Shown here: positions 34,475 through 45,619 of the stretch, piece after piece | How positions within the stretch are numbered: the first letter of the stretch is position 1 | How the letters are laid out: the number at the start of each line of letters is the position of its first letter | Source of the DNA: Dama dama | Taxonomy: Eukaryota; Chordata; Mammalia; Artiodactyla; Cervidae | Assembly (NCBI RefSeq): GCF_033118175.1 | Contig: NC_083685.1 | Coordinates: forward strand, 131,395,501 to 131,459,500 | DNA length: 64,000 bases | Direction of reading: 5' to 3' | Notes under the pieces: model-generated | What the model saw: only the letters and a program-made list of their open reading frames with translations | Database searches by the model: none | Told to the model about the DNA's origin: nothing | Translations under genes and position numbers: made by a program

Positions 34475-34647
34475 ATGGCTGACGTCTTCCCGACCGCCGA
34501 GCCGGCGGCGCCACAGGACGTGGCCAACCGCTTCGCCCGCAAAGGGGCGCTGAGGCAGAAGAACGTGCACGAGGTGAAGAACCACCGCTTCATCGCGCGC
34601 TTCTTCAAGCAGCCCACCTTCTGCAGCCACTGCACCGACTTCATCTG
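34475..34647 (+). CDS. PRKCA: PRKCA coding exon 1 (protein kinase C alpha, N-terminus)
   Basis: Protein kinase C alpha is a calcium-, diacylglycerol- and phospholipid-activated serine/threonine kinase that moves from cytosol to membrane on activation. This exon encodes residues 1-57 and two bases of codon 58. It begins MADVFP, as mammalian PKC alpha does; PKC beta starts differently. The pseudosubstrate (residues 19-31, RFARKGALRQKNV) holds the kinase inactive by occupying its active site. The C1A domain starts at His37 and continues with Cys50 and Cys53, matching the H-X12-C-X2-C zinc-binding pattern. The ATG lies in a good context (GACCATGG). The frame is open for over 100 codons upstream but has no in-frame ATG there, so this start is the natural one. 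The exon ends in phase 2 at ATC-TG, followed by donor GTGGGT at 34648. Residues 7-13 (TAEPAAP) differ from the human sequence as I remember it and resemble the bovine protein. Confidence 0.97.
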
Positions 34648-36964
34648 GTGGGTGCGCGCCGCCCCCGGGCTCGGCCCCGCGGAGAGTCCGCTCCCGGCGG
34701 GACCCCGGGCGGGGCGCGGACGTCTCCCCGGGCCGGAGACTCGGAGGGCGGCCCCGGGAGGCTGCCCGGGCCCCGCCGCGCGCGCGGACCTCTCCCCGGG
34801 CCGGGCCCGAGAGCCGGGAGGAGCGGCGGCAAACTGTTGAGGCGGGCGCGGGGAGGGCGGCGGCCGGCCGGCCGGCCGGCCGGCGGGGCGGGGGCGCGGG
34901 CGGCCTCTGGAGCGGACCCGGGCCGCGCGGGGCCGGGAGGACACAGGCCTGCCCGGGGCTGCCATCGGCCTGCGGCCGCCGAGCCCAGGTAACTTCCAGG
35001 CAGCGGTGTCACCCGGGCCGCGCTTTACGCGCCGCGGCTGCCGGACAGGTTGCAAGGGTCCCCGATCCCGCTAAGCCGGGGGGGAATCGCGTGGTGCTTG
35101 TTTCTGGGGAGACGGTGATGACTTTGACTGACTTTAAAAAGGTTGATGACCCCTCTCCTCCAGTTGTTTTAAGAAAGCTGAAACTAAAGGCAGTGCAGAT
35201 GCCTCACTTGGAGAAGCGTTAGTTTTTTTCCTCTTGCGTTGCCAGACAACCTCCACCCATTCAATCTCTTGCTGCTGTATGTAGGAAGCCCCCCGCCCCC
35301 CAAGTCAGAGCCGTCTAGGCCTCCTTAACTCCCCTACCCCCGGGGGAGCGGCGTCGGGTGACTGCCCAGCCGTTGTGTGGCTCCTGGATCTTGTGGGGCT
35401 CTTGGGAGAACGCTGCTTGAATGCATCGCACGGGGAAACCGTCTCCAAGGGCGAGTCCCGCAAACGTGCTAATTAATAGGTGCTTAACTTCTCCCTTAAG
35501 GATGGCTTTATCTGAACCCGTCACACCTGGGGGAATCTTTAAGGGAAACCCCACAAATGTGCTAATGAGGTGCTTAATGTCTTCGTTTCTTTTTGGAAAT
35601 CCACTCCAAAGCAGACTTATGTATAAAGCAGAGCCACCTCTCTGAATGATTTACGAGGTGTAGTCAGCGCCTGAAGCGGCTGAGCTCCTAGGTCAATGTA
35701 GACAAGACTGCTTAAAGTCAGTTCTTGGAGCCTCAAGGCCTAGAGATTGCATTTAGTTAAGGGGAGGTCTTCGGCCTCACGTGTCAGCTGTGAAATTCCA
35801 TTAAAACGGAACAGACTGCCGATTACTTTTGCAGGACGAGGGTAAGGTAGAAAAGAGACTTGCAACCTATACATCCAGACTTGCTGAAGACTTTACACTG
35901 TCATTTGTTTTCCCCTGTGAACTGATGTGGCCTGTTGGGTCACCAGGTGTAGCATGAAGTGGAAATAAAGATCTCCTTGTCCTCTTCTTCCCCATAGTCG
36001 ATACTCCTCTTCTCCACTTAGCTGTAGAGCAACCCCTTGGAAGTTCCAGGAAAATATTCCCCAGCACGGTCTAGCCGTGGTTTTAATTTTTCAATTTTCT
36101 TCTGTTTCCCTAGTTTACAACTCAAATATTAAAGCACTGATATTTTAAAACTATTTGCATTTAAATTTTTTTGGGGGGTGGGGAGTGACTAAGTTAATTA
36201 TAAAGATATGTGAAGTGCTTTGTAAATTTAAAATGCTATGTAAAGCAAGAGATTATGACTCATAACCTTCTGAGAATTTTAATGTAGTTCATCCTAGTTG
36301 AAATGGTGTTTGCAATTTAATGTCCATGTCGGAGTTCTCTGCTTAGAGAGTAAATTCTCTAAAGTAATTTACAAGAGCAATATAGCTTCTGAATGTGCTT
36401 TGAATGCTGTTAGTTCACAGTAAAATCAGATCATAATCTCACATGCAAATAATAGGGATGACACTGTAAAATCTGGCTCTTAATTAAGCCAAAATTTAGT
36501 GTTAAGAGTGGTGCTATGTGGTAATTTCTAGGTAAATAATACATCATAACAAATGATGAAGCCACTTATTTGTTTTTAGGGCAAAAAGATTTTCAGTTGG
36601 TCTTTAGGGACCAAATTCAGCCATCTTTGTAGATTTGATTTTTTAACCATAAAGTTCTTCTTGTTACTTGGATATCGTAGCCGACAACTTTTATAGTCAT
36701 GTTCTTAAATTAAGTACTAATAAAATGTTAGGGAAAAAAAACTGGCAAGAACCTTGAATATGTTGAAATGAGTTCAGTGAGACTTTGGAGGCCAGATCTT
36801 TTCAAAGATGACTTGACTGCGCTTCGAGCTGTTTAGGCATGTTTTCCTGTCAGATCATTGGGTTTCACATGCAAACTTTTACTTCTGTAGAATGCTTTGT
36901 CATATAACTGGCTTAAGACGTGGTGTCAACAGAAAATAAGAAATTTTTCTTATTTGTTTTTCAG
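34648..36964 (+). other. PRKCA: PRKCA intron 1
   Basis: This 2.3-kb intron runs from donor GTGGGT to an acceptor preceded by a T-rich tract. Its first 400 bases belong to the CpG island. From about 35100 it becomes AT-rich, and I recognise no SINE or LINE in it. That is notable, because the flanking DNA has an insertion roughly every kilobase. It holds an imperfect direct repeat near 35461 and 35554. I see no other gene or exon. Confidence 0.9.
34859..34886. repeat. (CCGG)n microsatellite in PRKCA intron 1
   Basis: About six tandem CCGG tetramers lie about 210 bases after the exon 1 donor, within the CpG island. Every unit contains a CpG. Confidence 0.9.
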
Positions 36965-36996
36965 GGGGTTTGGGAAACAAGGCTTCCAGTGCCAAG
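36965..36996 (+). CDS. PRKCA: PRKCA coding exon 2 (32-nt microexon, C1A domain)
   Basis: This 32-nt exon completes codon 58 (Trp) and encodes GFGKQGFQCQ plus the first base of the next codon, which would be Val69 in PKC alpha. Cys67 falls 14 residues after Cys53, as the C1 zinc-binding pattern (X13 between cysteines) requires. The acceptor is a T-rich tract ending TTTTTCAG at 36964. The donor is the near-consensus CAAG|GTAAGC at 36997. Phase 2 in and phase 1 out agree with exon 1 upstream. It is too short for gene finders that rely on coding statistics, but the splice sites and exact protein match leave little doubt. The glycine-rich peptide is part of the diacylglycerol/phorbol-ester binding fold. 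Confidence 0.95.
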
Positions 36997-38559
36997 GTAA
37001 GCTGCCATGTTGGATTTTATTTTCAAGTACAACAAGAAATAAGCATTCCAGACAAGAACAGTGTTTCCAGTCATCTTTTATTTGATAAAAAAGCAAAAAC
37101 ACATTCAGATGTTTTCAAAATGTGAAGGCTGTAAACTTGGACCTGGGGGAAGAACACCATTTGGTATTGCCTGGTAATCTGCGTATAGACCTGCCTTTTT
37201 CTTCAAGGAAATAAAACCTTCCTGTAACTTTTTTTTTTTTTGCCAAGAACGTTCTTGTCAGAAACTGCTGTCTTTGTGTGGGTGTTCAGAAAAAATGGAA
37301 TCGCTTTGTGTTTGTGTGGCTGTTCTTCCTGTTTCGGTTCATCTTTTACTAGGAACTGGGTTGGACTTCTCACTGTGGGCCATACAGCACCCTAGTAAGA
37401 TGCCTGGGGGTTTTGATGACGGATTGTCAGCCAGAATCAAGTCTGCATGTTTTAAAGGCTGCTTCATGAGGCATGTCTCTCCCTCACGTCAGCTTTGTGA
37501 CACTCTCAGCCGCATCCACAGAAACGAATTTCCTCTCTGAAGGTGCATTTATTTTACACACTCCAAATGCCCAGCTTTTCATACCCTCTGTTTGTTGAAA
37601 CTTTTTTTTTTTTTTAAACGCTTTATTGCTCGTGAAGGCATCCTAGGTCATTAGCTCTCCTCACTCTCTATATTATGTTTACTTAGTCCTGGTTACATTT
37701 CCCATCTGGGCTTCGGTTTATTAGGGCAAGTGGAAAGTACATTCTAGCCTGGAAAATATTATCCTAACACTGTTTAATATTAAGCGCATTAGAGACACGC
37801 AGGGTGTACTCTTTATGACTTTAAAATTGTGCTAGTAAGTTGGTCACCTTTCAAATCCTTCCACACACTGTGAATGTGTTTCTTATATACGTTTCCTAAA
37901 CATTTCTAGATGCAGATATTTTGCAGCATTACCCATCAGCATTCCACTTTTCTTCACATTGCGCTTAACACCCCTGTTGAATAAACTTATTTGGAGAGTA
38001 ATCCAGAGAGTCCTTTGAAAAAGAGTGAACGTGTGTCTTAGAGATAGGAAGAAATGTGACTCTTTCCGGTTCTCAGAGTTGTGGGCCTGAGCTTCGGAGG
38101 CAGCATTTGAATCCCTTGAACATGGAGTTTAAGGATGTAACCTTGTGATTCCGGGCCCAATGTGATTTCCTTCTCTTATCATTTTTGGTAATGTGCTTGG
38201 GTGGAGACCTATGGAAACTCATAAGGAAAGGTATTTACTAAATGTCCTAAATAATGTACAAGAAGAAGTGGGTATGTTATTTTAAAAACAGTCCTTTTCT
38301 ACAGATAAAGAATCCGGGATAATAAAGTTGACCCTTTTCAGACCTGCAGGTTTTGTTGTTGAAATTGGAGAGTGGGTGTGTTGACCACGGCAGGACCCCA
38401 GTGGGTTCCCAGGGAGCGTCTGCGGAGCTTTCGGTGGATTAGCAGGTCACTGGCCTCACGTCAGCATCGCCCCCTTTTACCTCAGTTATAAAAGTGATGC
38501 TTGTAAATTGTACAAACACTATATAAAAATGAAATTGTATCCTTGTTTTCTTTTCCCTC

Positions 38560-39090
38560 AGGCATAACTTCAGACATCCATGCATTCACTAAATTGCACA
38601 TACTTTTTATCTGAATTTTCAATCACTCTTATACGTTTTTCCAGCAGTAGGCAGTGGGTTTGGGGAAATGCTTCTCTCTCAGAATGTCACTTCTGCCTTA
38701 TTTAGTTGAATGTGTGGAAGCATCAAACTGATTCACCTGTCTCTACTGAGGGACATTTTAATTGTTTCTAAGTTCTTAGCAAATGAAGCTTTCAGTATCC
38801 TTGGGCTCTAGTATAGGCATGTCTGCAATAGATACTTAGAAGTGTGTGGATACATTTTAAACTTTAATAAGCACAGCTAAGTTGCTCTCCAGAAAGGTTC
38901 CAATTTGTATTTCAGTATCAATGTGAGAGTACCACTTTCTCTTCACTCTTAACCAATGTTGGATAATGCAAGTAAATCCTCTGCATTTTTGCTCTGGTAG
39001 ATGAAAGAGGCTTCTTTCAAGTTTCATCTCCTGTGTGAGGTTAAGCACTTTTTCCAACACATTTTAGCCATTTTTTTATCTGTCCTGTGA
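38560..39090 (-). mobile_element. Old L1 fragment
   Basis: TGTTTCTAAGTTCTTAGC, GATACTTAGAAGTGTGTGGA, CTCTCCAGAAAGGTTCC and GCACTTTTTCCAACACATTT follow reversed L1M-age ORF2-end sequence. Antisense to PRKCA. Confidence 0.65.
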
Positions 39091-39156
39091 ACTTCCTTAA
39101 CATTTGAAATTGAGGATTTACAAACCAAATTATAGTAGTGAACGTGTGCTATTCTG

Positions 39157-39286
39157 TTTTTTTTTTTTTTTTTTTTGGACTGTGCCTCTCAGCTTGCAGG
39201 ATCTTAGTTCCCCGACCAGATGGAAGCTGTGCCCCGGGCAGTGTGGAAGCTGGGACTCCTGGCCATTGGACCACCAACAAAGTCCC
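39157..39286 (-). mobile_element. CHR-type SINE
   Basis: A 20-base T run, then CAGCTTGCAGGATCTTAGTT and CCACCAACAAAGTCCC. An imperfect 11-base duplication (TGTGCTATTCT at 39145, TGTGCTCTTCT at 39287) flanks it. Confidence 0.92.
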
Positions 39287-39534
39287 TGTGCTCTTCTTTG
39301 CTTTGAAGAGTTAAACCAGATCCCATTAATGAGTTCCCCTATTATATTTACGCATGTTAATTCACAAAAGCCATCTCAAATATAAGTGTGTCTGCAGTGA
39401 GCTAACTGCTTGTTACAATTGCTATGTGTCATCTGCATTTGACTCTGGCAGGCCTATACTCACCTGCTACCTTATTGTTGGTTGTAACTTAGATAATGTT
39501 AGCTTGGGACAGTGGTGTTTTTCAGGCTTTAATT

Positions 39535-39665
39535 TTAATTTATTTTTAACTGGAGGGTGATTGCTTTACTGTGTCGGATGGGTTTCTGCCATGCACATGC
39601 ACATCTCCCCCCCGAACGTCCCTCCCACCTCATCCCGCCCCCAGGTTGTCACAGTTGTTTAATTG
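39535..39665 (-). mobile_element. Ruminant L1 3'-end fragment
   Basis: AACTGGAGGGTGATTGCTTT, GGTTTCTGCCATGCACATGC and CCCAGGTTGTCACAG are reversed L1 3' UTR. Confidence 0.8.
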
Positions 39666-39708
39666 CCCAGTGGTTACCCAGCGTTTTCCTATTTTGGTGC
39701 TTGCCACA

Positions 39709-39836
39709 CTTTTTTTTTTTTTTTTTTGGCCACACCTCGAAGCTTACAGGATCTTAGCTCGCCCACCAGGGATCAGCCCTGTGCTCCCTGCAGTGGAAGC
39801 ACAGGACCCTGACCAGTGGACCACCAGGGACGTCCC
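39709..39836 (-). mobile_element. CHR-type SINE
   Basis: T run at 39710-39727, GAAGCTTACAGGATCTTAGC, CCACCAGGGACGTCCC. It follows the preceding L1 fragment within 50 bases. Confidence 0.92.
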
Positions 39837-40284
39837 TCTTGCCTCAGTCTTAACACTTTGTCATTTCAGAATATGTTTACGTTTTCTCTGTGTTCCCTAA
39901 GTTAACTTCCTGTTGTCTCAGTTTGACAGACTCGTTCTTACTCAGGAGACGGACTGTTCTCGTCCGCGCCTGGCAGCACACGCCCTGGGGATGGCAGCTG
40001 GAGTCTGGGGCTGGCTTGGTATCCCTTCCCCATCACTGAAGGAGGGGCAGTGTCTCTAGCTGCTAGTATGCAACCTGTTGCTTTGCTCAGTAGATGACGT
40101 ATTTGCAGCCAAGTTGACTTCAGCTTAAGAGCGGTAGGCACTCCAAATGAGTCGTGTTCATGGAGTAAGATAGCCTGAAGTGCACGTGCCATCTTCCTAG
40201 TGAATGTTAAGTAAGAATTGGAAAATGAAAGAAATAAGTTTTAGTCCTTACAACTGGATTTGTTACCTGTGCCATTTAGAAATT

Positions 40285-40402
40285 GAGAAGGAGATGGCAA
40301 CCCACTCCAGTATTCTTGCCCGGGAAAGTGCGTGGACAGAGAATCCTGGCAGGCTGCAGTTCATGGGGCCGCAAAGAGTCAGACACAACTGAGCCGAACA
40401 CG
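40285..40402 (+). mobile_element. Single Bov-A unit
   Basis: GAGAAGGAGATGGCAACCCA to AGTCAGACACAACTGAGC without the tRNA-like head. The GGGAAAGTGCGTGGACAGAG variant suggests the Bov-A2 lineage. Confidence 0.88.
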
Positions 40403-41274
40403 CTATCTAAAAAGCATATTTTGTAAGAGTGTTCAAAAAAAGTAAGATTTCCCACTTTCCTTTCCCCAAGATATTAACAGAAGCAGGGACCTTCTGCAGG
40501 TCTGCTGGGTCACGCCCACTTTGCCTTGCTGGACTCTGCTGTCCTCCCGTCGTGGTACCGGGAGACCCCAAACACGCATCCCCAGGGCAGCTGACACGGG
40601 GGGTCCCGTGCTGCGGGTGTGCTGCCTGACGTGGTGGAACCAGGGCCTGGATCACGGAGGAGGACATGGTAGATCTGGAAGCCATGGGACCTTCTTAATG
40701 TTCTTAGAGATGAAGACAAACGCGCTCCTTTGTAGAGCCGAGATGGCAGGACTTGAATTTGCTTTTTTTGTTTGATCGGCTTACTGCTCTGTAGGTTGGC
40801 TCAATCTGTTCGGTGCTCATTTCATGTCTGTGAGGCTCGCGGAGAACTGGTCCTTGCCTACTTTTTTAAGAAAAGAAAGGACGAGAAGGAAGCTTGTCTG
40901 GCCCTGGCCGTTCCTGAAGCTGAGCTTTAAGCCCAGGAGGCCTGTCCCCGGCTGGGAGCCGGTCCTGCCCGGCCTGTGTGCCCCAGCAGTGTCCTGGAGC
41001 GGGGCTGCAGATGTACTTCCTCTGGGGCCGGGGAGCCAAAGCGGCTTATCTCCTGCTCTCTCTGCTGGAAACGGGAGGGGGCCAGCCCGACCTTTCTTTC
41101 CCTCCGAGTCAGCAAGACCCATGCACTTCTCTAACTACAGTGACAGGAGCTACTTCTCAAACCTGCGTGGTCAGTCCGCTACATCTGGTTAACCTGCCTC
41201 TTCTGTCTTCCCTGCTCCTTCTATTCCTTCCCTCTTGGTGAACATCACCCAGGCGCTCTGAGTGTGCCACAGAA

Positions 41275-41482
41275 TGCATGCTAAGTCACTTAGTCATGTT
41301 CGAGACTCTGTGGCCCACCAGGCTCCTCTGTCCATGGGATTCTCCAGGCACGAATACTGGGGTGGGTTGCCATTTCCTCCTCCAGGGGCTCTCCCCCACC
41401 CGACCCAGGGATCCAACCTGTGTCTCTTGCGTCTCCTGCATTGGCAGGTGGGTTCTTTACCACTGGTGCCACCTGAGAAGCC
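41275..41482 (-). mobile_element. Bov-tA SINE with internal deletion
   Basis: Reverse copy missing about 20 bases between GACTCTGTG and GCCCACCAGG. The head carries CTCTTGCGTCTCCTGCATTG. Confidence 0.92.
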
Positions 41483-42103
41483 GGCGCTCCAGGAACTGCA
41501 TCAGACTGGACCCCCACCGATGAGCGGGGCCGTGGGGTCATCTGCAGGGGCTTCATCTCGCTCTGGGGCCTGCGATACGGCTCTGAGGGAGTGTGCAGTC
41601 TCGAGCCACTTCCTGCCAAGAACACACCAAGCACTGAACTTGACCTGTGGCCCCGGGAAGCTCTGTATTTTTCCGTCTTTGAGGGTTAAAAGTCAGCTTT
41701 CCCTATAGCTTTCCTGATGACATTCCTTAAAGGCCTGTCTCTGGATTGATATTTCAGCTCACCTGAACAGGATAGTGTTTGATCAATATTCTCTGAGAAT
41801 GAAAGGTGATGTTTGAAAGAAGGAAGAAGAAAAGCGGTTCCCCTTTTAGCTGTTGGAGCTGAGGAATTCCAGAAAACCAGGTCTCTCTAAGGGAGGGTGA
41901 CCTCTAACAGAGTTCTGAGAGCCACGCAGGGTGGTCAGCAGTGCTGGCAGGGGCTGGGGGCCGAGACCAGGTGGGGCTGCACCTCTAACAGTCCCTGCCC
42001 TTCCTACCTGCTGGCTTGACTGCCCCCAGACTCTCGCACAAACCACTGATTTTCAAAGTGGAAGCCAGGATTTTCCATTTCAAAACAGGTCAGCATCTCA
42101 GGA

Positions 42104-42119
42104 CCCCCCCCCCCCCCCC
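42104..42119. repeat. Homopolymer of 16 C
   Basis: Sixteen consecutive C immediately upstream of a Bov-tA. Length is likely variable and prone to sequencing error. Confidence 0.95.
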
Positions 42120-42127
42120 ATCTGGTT

Positions 42128-42339
42128 TATTGTTGTTTAGTTGCTAAGTTGTGTCTGGTTCTCTGTGACCGCATAAACTGTAGCCCCACCAGGCTCCTCT
42201 GTCCATGGGATGTTCCAGGCAGGAACACTGGAGTGGGTTGCCATTTCCTCCTCCGGGAGATCTTCCCGACCCAGGGGTGGAACCCACCTCTCCTACATTG
42301 TCAGGCGGATTCTTTACCTCAGAGCCACCAGGAAGGCCC
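42128..42339 (-). mobile_element. Bov-tA SINE
   Basis: Complete reverse copy, from GTTGTTTAGTTGCTAAGTTG to GCCACCAGGAAGGCCC. Confidence 0.94.
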
Positions 42340-43225
42340 TCCTGGTTAGCAGATGTGTGAACTATAGATGAACCCTTGGTTATCTGAGTTCCAAAAACAC
42401 CAGTCCGAGTAAGAGCGAGTCTAATTTGAAACTGGAGGTTTTGCACTGAGGTCAGACCAAAGCCTTATTTCAGCTTCAAAGATGAAATTGCCTGTAATTC
42501 CCAAAATGCAGGAAAGTGTGATTGAGGTGGGCACTTGGAAGGGTTAATAGTTTTTACTTGTTAGAAACAGAGACGCAGTGAAAAAAACTGGTGTTGGGGA
42601 TTCCCGTTTGGTGCAAACTGGTTACGAAATGATTTCTGGTTAATGGCTTTCTGAATCGCCGCGTGGTACATTAAGTGAAAGTGCTTTCCTTCACACTGCA
42701 CCCCAAGCCGACGCTGAGGCGTGTGGAGTGGTTACTCCTCCCCCTCAGCACTAGAAACCTCAAATGTTTATTTGACACGTCCGTTTCCTTTAATGTGACT
42801 TACTGTCCTGAGTGTCTCACTCTCCTGGAAGACTCTCACATTTAAGTTTTTAGGCACATTAACGCTTAGCACGCTCATTTCTTGTTTTTTCCTCCTCCAG
42901 AGTGTTTTTTCAAAGTAGCATTCCTTGCCTGCAGAGCTTCCCTGTTGGTGAGAGCCCGGCTCCTTGCCAGGACGTGGTGTCTCCTCAGTCCTTGCTTTCT
43001 CAGGCTCACCTGAGGCTGCTGTCCTTCCTCCCGGCACCGAGATAAGTGCTTGAGATGTCCTTTCCCAGGAAGTGTTTTCTCTTGACCCCTCTCCTCTCCC
43101 AGCCTGAATCGGCCAAGACGGTTCGCCTCACCTGTGAGGCTTCCCCTGCTGTGCCTCCCGGGCTTTCCCGCCCTCCGTGCCGTGGGACCCTCCTCCTGCA
43201 GCGCGGCCTGTCTGTTGCCCCTGCC

Positions 43226-43330
43226 TGCCCCGAGGGCAAGGACTGAGTCCGCCTTCTCTGTCTCCAGCGTTTAATGCGGTGCCTGGCACTCATTGGACAC
43301 TACGTAAATATTTGCTGAGTATGAGATTAT
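43226..43330 (+). mobile_element. L2 LINE 3' end
   Basis: CCGAGGGCAAGGACTGAGTC, GGTGCCTGGCACTCATTGG and AAATATTTGCTGAGTATGAG match the terminal L2 consensus in order. Confidence 0.75.
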
Positions 43331-43467
43331 ATAAATATTAAACGGTATGAAGGATCAGGATGACTTCTGCCTGCCTGCTATTTTTTAAAGTCTAGTTTAT
43401 AATCCAAAGTCATGTCAGCTGGGAGGAGATCTTGAGATGACTGAGAAAAGTACTTTCTGAAGCTAAG

Positions 43468-43978
43468 TGTTGTTCAGTCGCTCAGTCGTGTCCGACGCTG
43501 TGTGACCCCGTGAATGGCAGCGCGCCGGGCTCCCCTGTCCTACACTTTCTCCCTGAGTTTGCTGAGACTCACGCCCATCGAGTCAGTGATGCCATCCAGC
43601 CATCTCATCCTCTGTCGTCCCCTTCTCCTCCTGCCCTCCATCTTCCCCTGCACCAGGGTCTTTCCCAGTGAGTCAGCTGTTTGCATCAGGTGGCCAAAGG
43701 ATTGGAGCTTCAGCGTCAGTCCTTCCGATGAATATTCAGGGTTGATTTCCTTTAGGATTGACTGGTTTGATCTTGCAGTCCAGGGGATTCTCAAGATTCT
43801 TCTCCAACACCACACTTCAACAGCATGCATTCTTTGGTGGTCAGCCTTCTTTATGGTCCAACTCTCACATCCATACATGACTGCTGGAAAAACCACAGCT
43901 TTGACTAGATGGACCTTTGTTGGCAAAGTGATGTCTCTGCTTTTTAATATGCTGTGTAGGCTTGTTATAGCTAAGAGT
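43468..43978 (-). mobile_element. BovB LINE 3' part with remnant reverse-transcriptase ORF
   Basis: The longest BovB copy here. The minus strand holds an uninterrupted 128-codon frame (43540-43926) encoding the C-terminal part of the RTE-type polyprotein, with AVMYGCESWTIKK, LRIPWT and GRRRRGRQRMRWLDGIT. The endonuclease and polymerase core are missing, so it is inactive. It lies antisense within PRKCA intron 2. Confidence 0.95.
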
Positions 43979-45384
43979 ACTTAATCAAAATATAGAATGG
44001 AGAAGTCCAGTTTGTCCTTGTAAGCTCTGTGTAATGTTAAACCTACTGAATTTAGAATGATAGGAATAAACCACGTACTCTGTCTGCCTTCTGACTGAGA
44101 CGTGTCCAGGCACCCGTGAATCTCCCTCACAAGTTAAACAAGAGCCTCTGGTGGGCCGCAGCCGTGTCCAGCCTCGAGTGCAGGGCAAGAATCTCCACCA
44201 GCAGTGGTGTGTGTCTGACAGTCACTGAGGTGATCCTTTGCTTAGGGGTTGCTAGTAGCCGAAGCTGGATTGTCATGCGCAGAGCGATCCGGGGCTCGGC
44301 TTGGCGCTGGTGGTTTTACTCCTCTTGCACCTGCACGGTCTCTGTGTCCTCACACTCGGCGGGGTGGTGCTGGCGTGGGTGTCTGGGCAGCCGCTGTCGC
44401 TGCGTTACGGACCCTCAGCAGGTGTCAGTCAGTCGAAAGATAAACTCGTGTTAAGTGCAGCCACTTGCCGGACATGCATGAGCTCTCGTCTTAGATCCGT
44501 TTGTTCAAAAGTCCCCCGTAAGCACAGGATGTGATCGTTTTGAAATGAGTCCTGATGACTCTGCCAGGCCGGTGGTGGGGTGGAGTGCGGGTGTAGACTC
44601 TAACAGTTCTGCTGAGAGCACTTTCCAGAGCCAAATGGAAACTTTTTGGTGCTTACAGAGCCTCAGTTTATGTGAGGGGAGGAAAGAATGACGCCGTGAA
44701 GGGAAACACTGAAGCATGCCTGGGTGACACAGAATTAAGACCTCACTGGCCTCCGCTGTCTGTCAGAGTTTCCACGACAAACCCTTCATTTCGAGTCCCT
44801 TCCCACCCAGCAAACCTCTTGTTAGACTTATCCTGAGACATGAACATTTCAGGGTTGGCATGGCCCTAGCAGTCAGATCTGGTTGAAATTACTACAGCTA
44901 CATTAAAAGAAACCCTCTATTAAATTATAGAAAGGGGGAAATGGTTTTTGAAAATAATTTCTACCAGGAATGGAATAGAGGGGAATGATGTGATAAATTG
45001 TCAGCACAGGTTAGGAATTATTTAAGACCAAGTTCAGCGAGTGAGATTGGTATGCGGGCAGTTCATCTTGAATGCCTTCATTTGATGTGTTTCTCCCCTT
45101 ATGTCTGCACATCTCTAGTTTTGGCATTTGGGGAAATACAAGGTCATTTGTTATCTGGGGTAAATAGGTAGGTAAGAGATAAGGTGGAAGCCCAGGACCT
45201 GAAGATGTACTATAAATAAATTTAGATCCAACTTGTGAAAGAAATGGGATAAGAGGAAGATCTGATCAACAGCTGAATTCCGAGCAAAATTTTATTCTAG
45301 AGACCTAATACCTAAGTGCCAACTATCCTGTTAGTGAAACTGATTCTTGGAGTGATGCGGCTAGTCTCTCACCCAGCACTTCTG

Positions 45385-45512
45385 AGAAGGTCAAGGGTTA
45401 TACCCACTTTACGGAAGAGCAGCCCAAGGCACGGGAGCTGCTGACTTGCCCGAGGTCGCGTGGCCGGGGAGTGGTGGAGCTGTCCGCTCACCGGGCAGTG
45501 TGGGTTTGGGCC
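45385..45512 (+). mobile_element. MIR SINE
   Basis: ACCCACTTTACGGAAGAGCA, CTGACTTGCCCGAGGTCGCG and GGGGAGTGGTGGAGCTG follow the MIR core. It is unusually CpG-rich for its age. Confidence 0.7.
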
Positions 45513-45619
45513 CTGTGCTGCTCACCCCGTGACCTGCTGCCCTCGGGTTCCCCTGCCTTGCCAGACTTCGGTTACAGCCCTCACGGGACAGTGGAGCTGG
45601 GGGGGATCCGTCTTTACTT

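Larger units (their letters stand above)
33590..35060 (+). promoter_or_regulatory. PRKCA: CpG island spanning the PRKCA promoter, exon 1 and start of intron 1
   Basis: CpG density rises sharply near 33590, peaks between 33900 and 34950 and fades by about 35060. I see no TATA box in the 400 bases before the start codon. There are several GC boxes of the Sp1/KLF type: CCCCGCCCC at 34148-34156 and 34166-34174, CCCCGCCC at 34205-34212 and GGGCGGG at 34308-34314. This fits a TATA-less housekeeping-style promoter, as described for human PRKCA. The transcription start cannot be fixed from sequence alone; it should lie between about 34100 and 34450. Confidence 0.85.

Noticed and set aside
34013..34630. 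Long minus-strand open frame (205 codons) over the PRKCA promoter
   Set aside because: Composition is almost only Arg, Ala, Gly and Pro, as expected for any frame in extreme GC DNA. No family motif; it opposes real exon 1.
34142..34840. Open frame in register with PRKCA extending 111 codons upstream
   Set aside because: It opens at GTG, not ATG. There is no in-frame ATG before MADVFP, and the extension is low-complexity. It also reads through the real splice donor.
43540..43926. Uninterrupted 128-codon minus-strand frame as a host gene
   Set aside because: The peptide is the C-terminal tail of the BovB polyprotein and lies in a 5'-truncated element.
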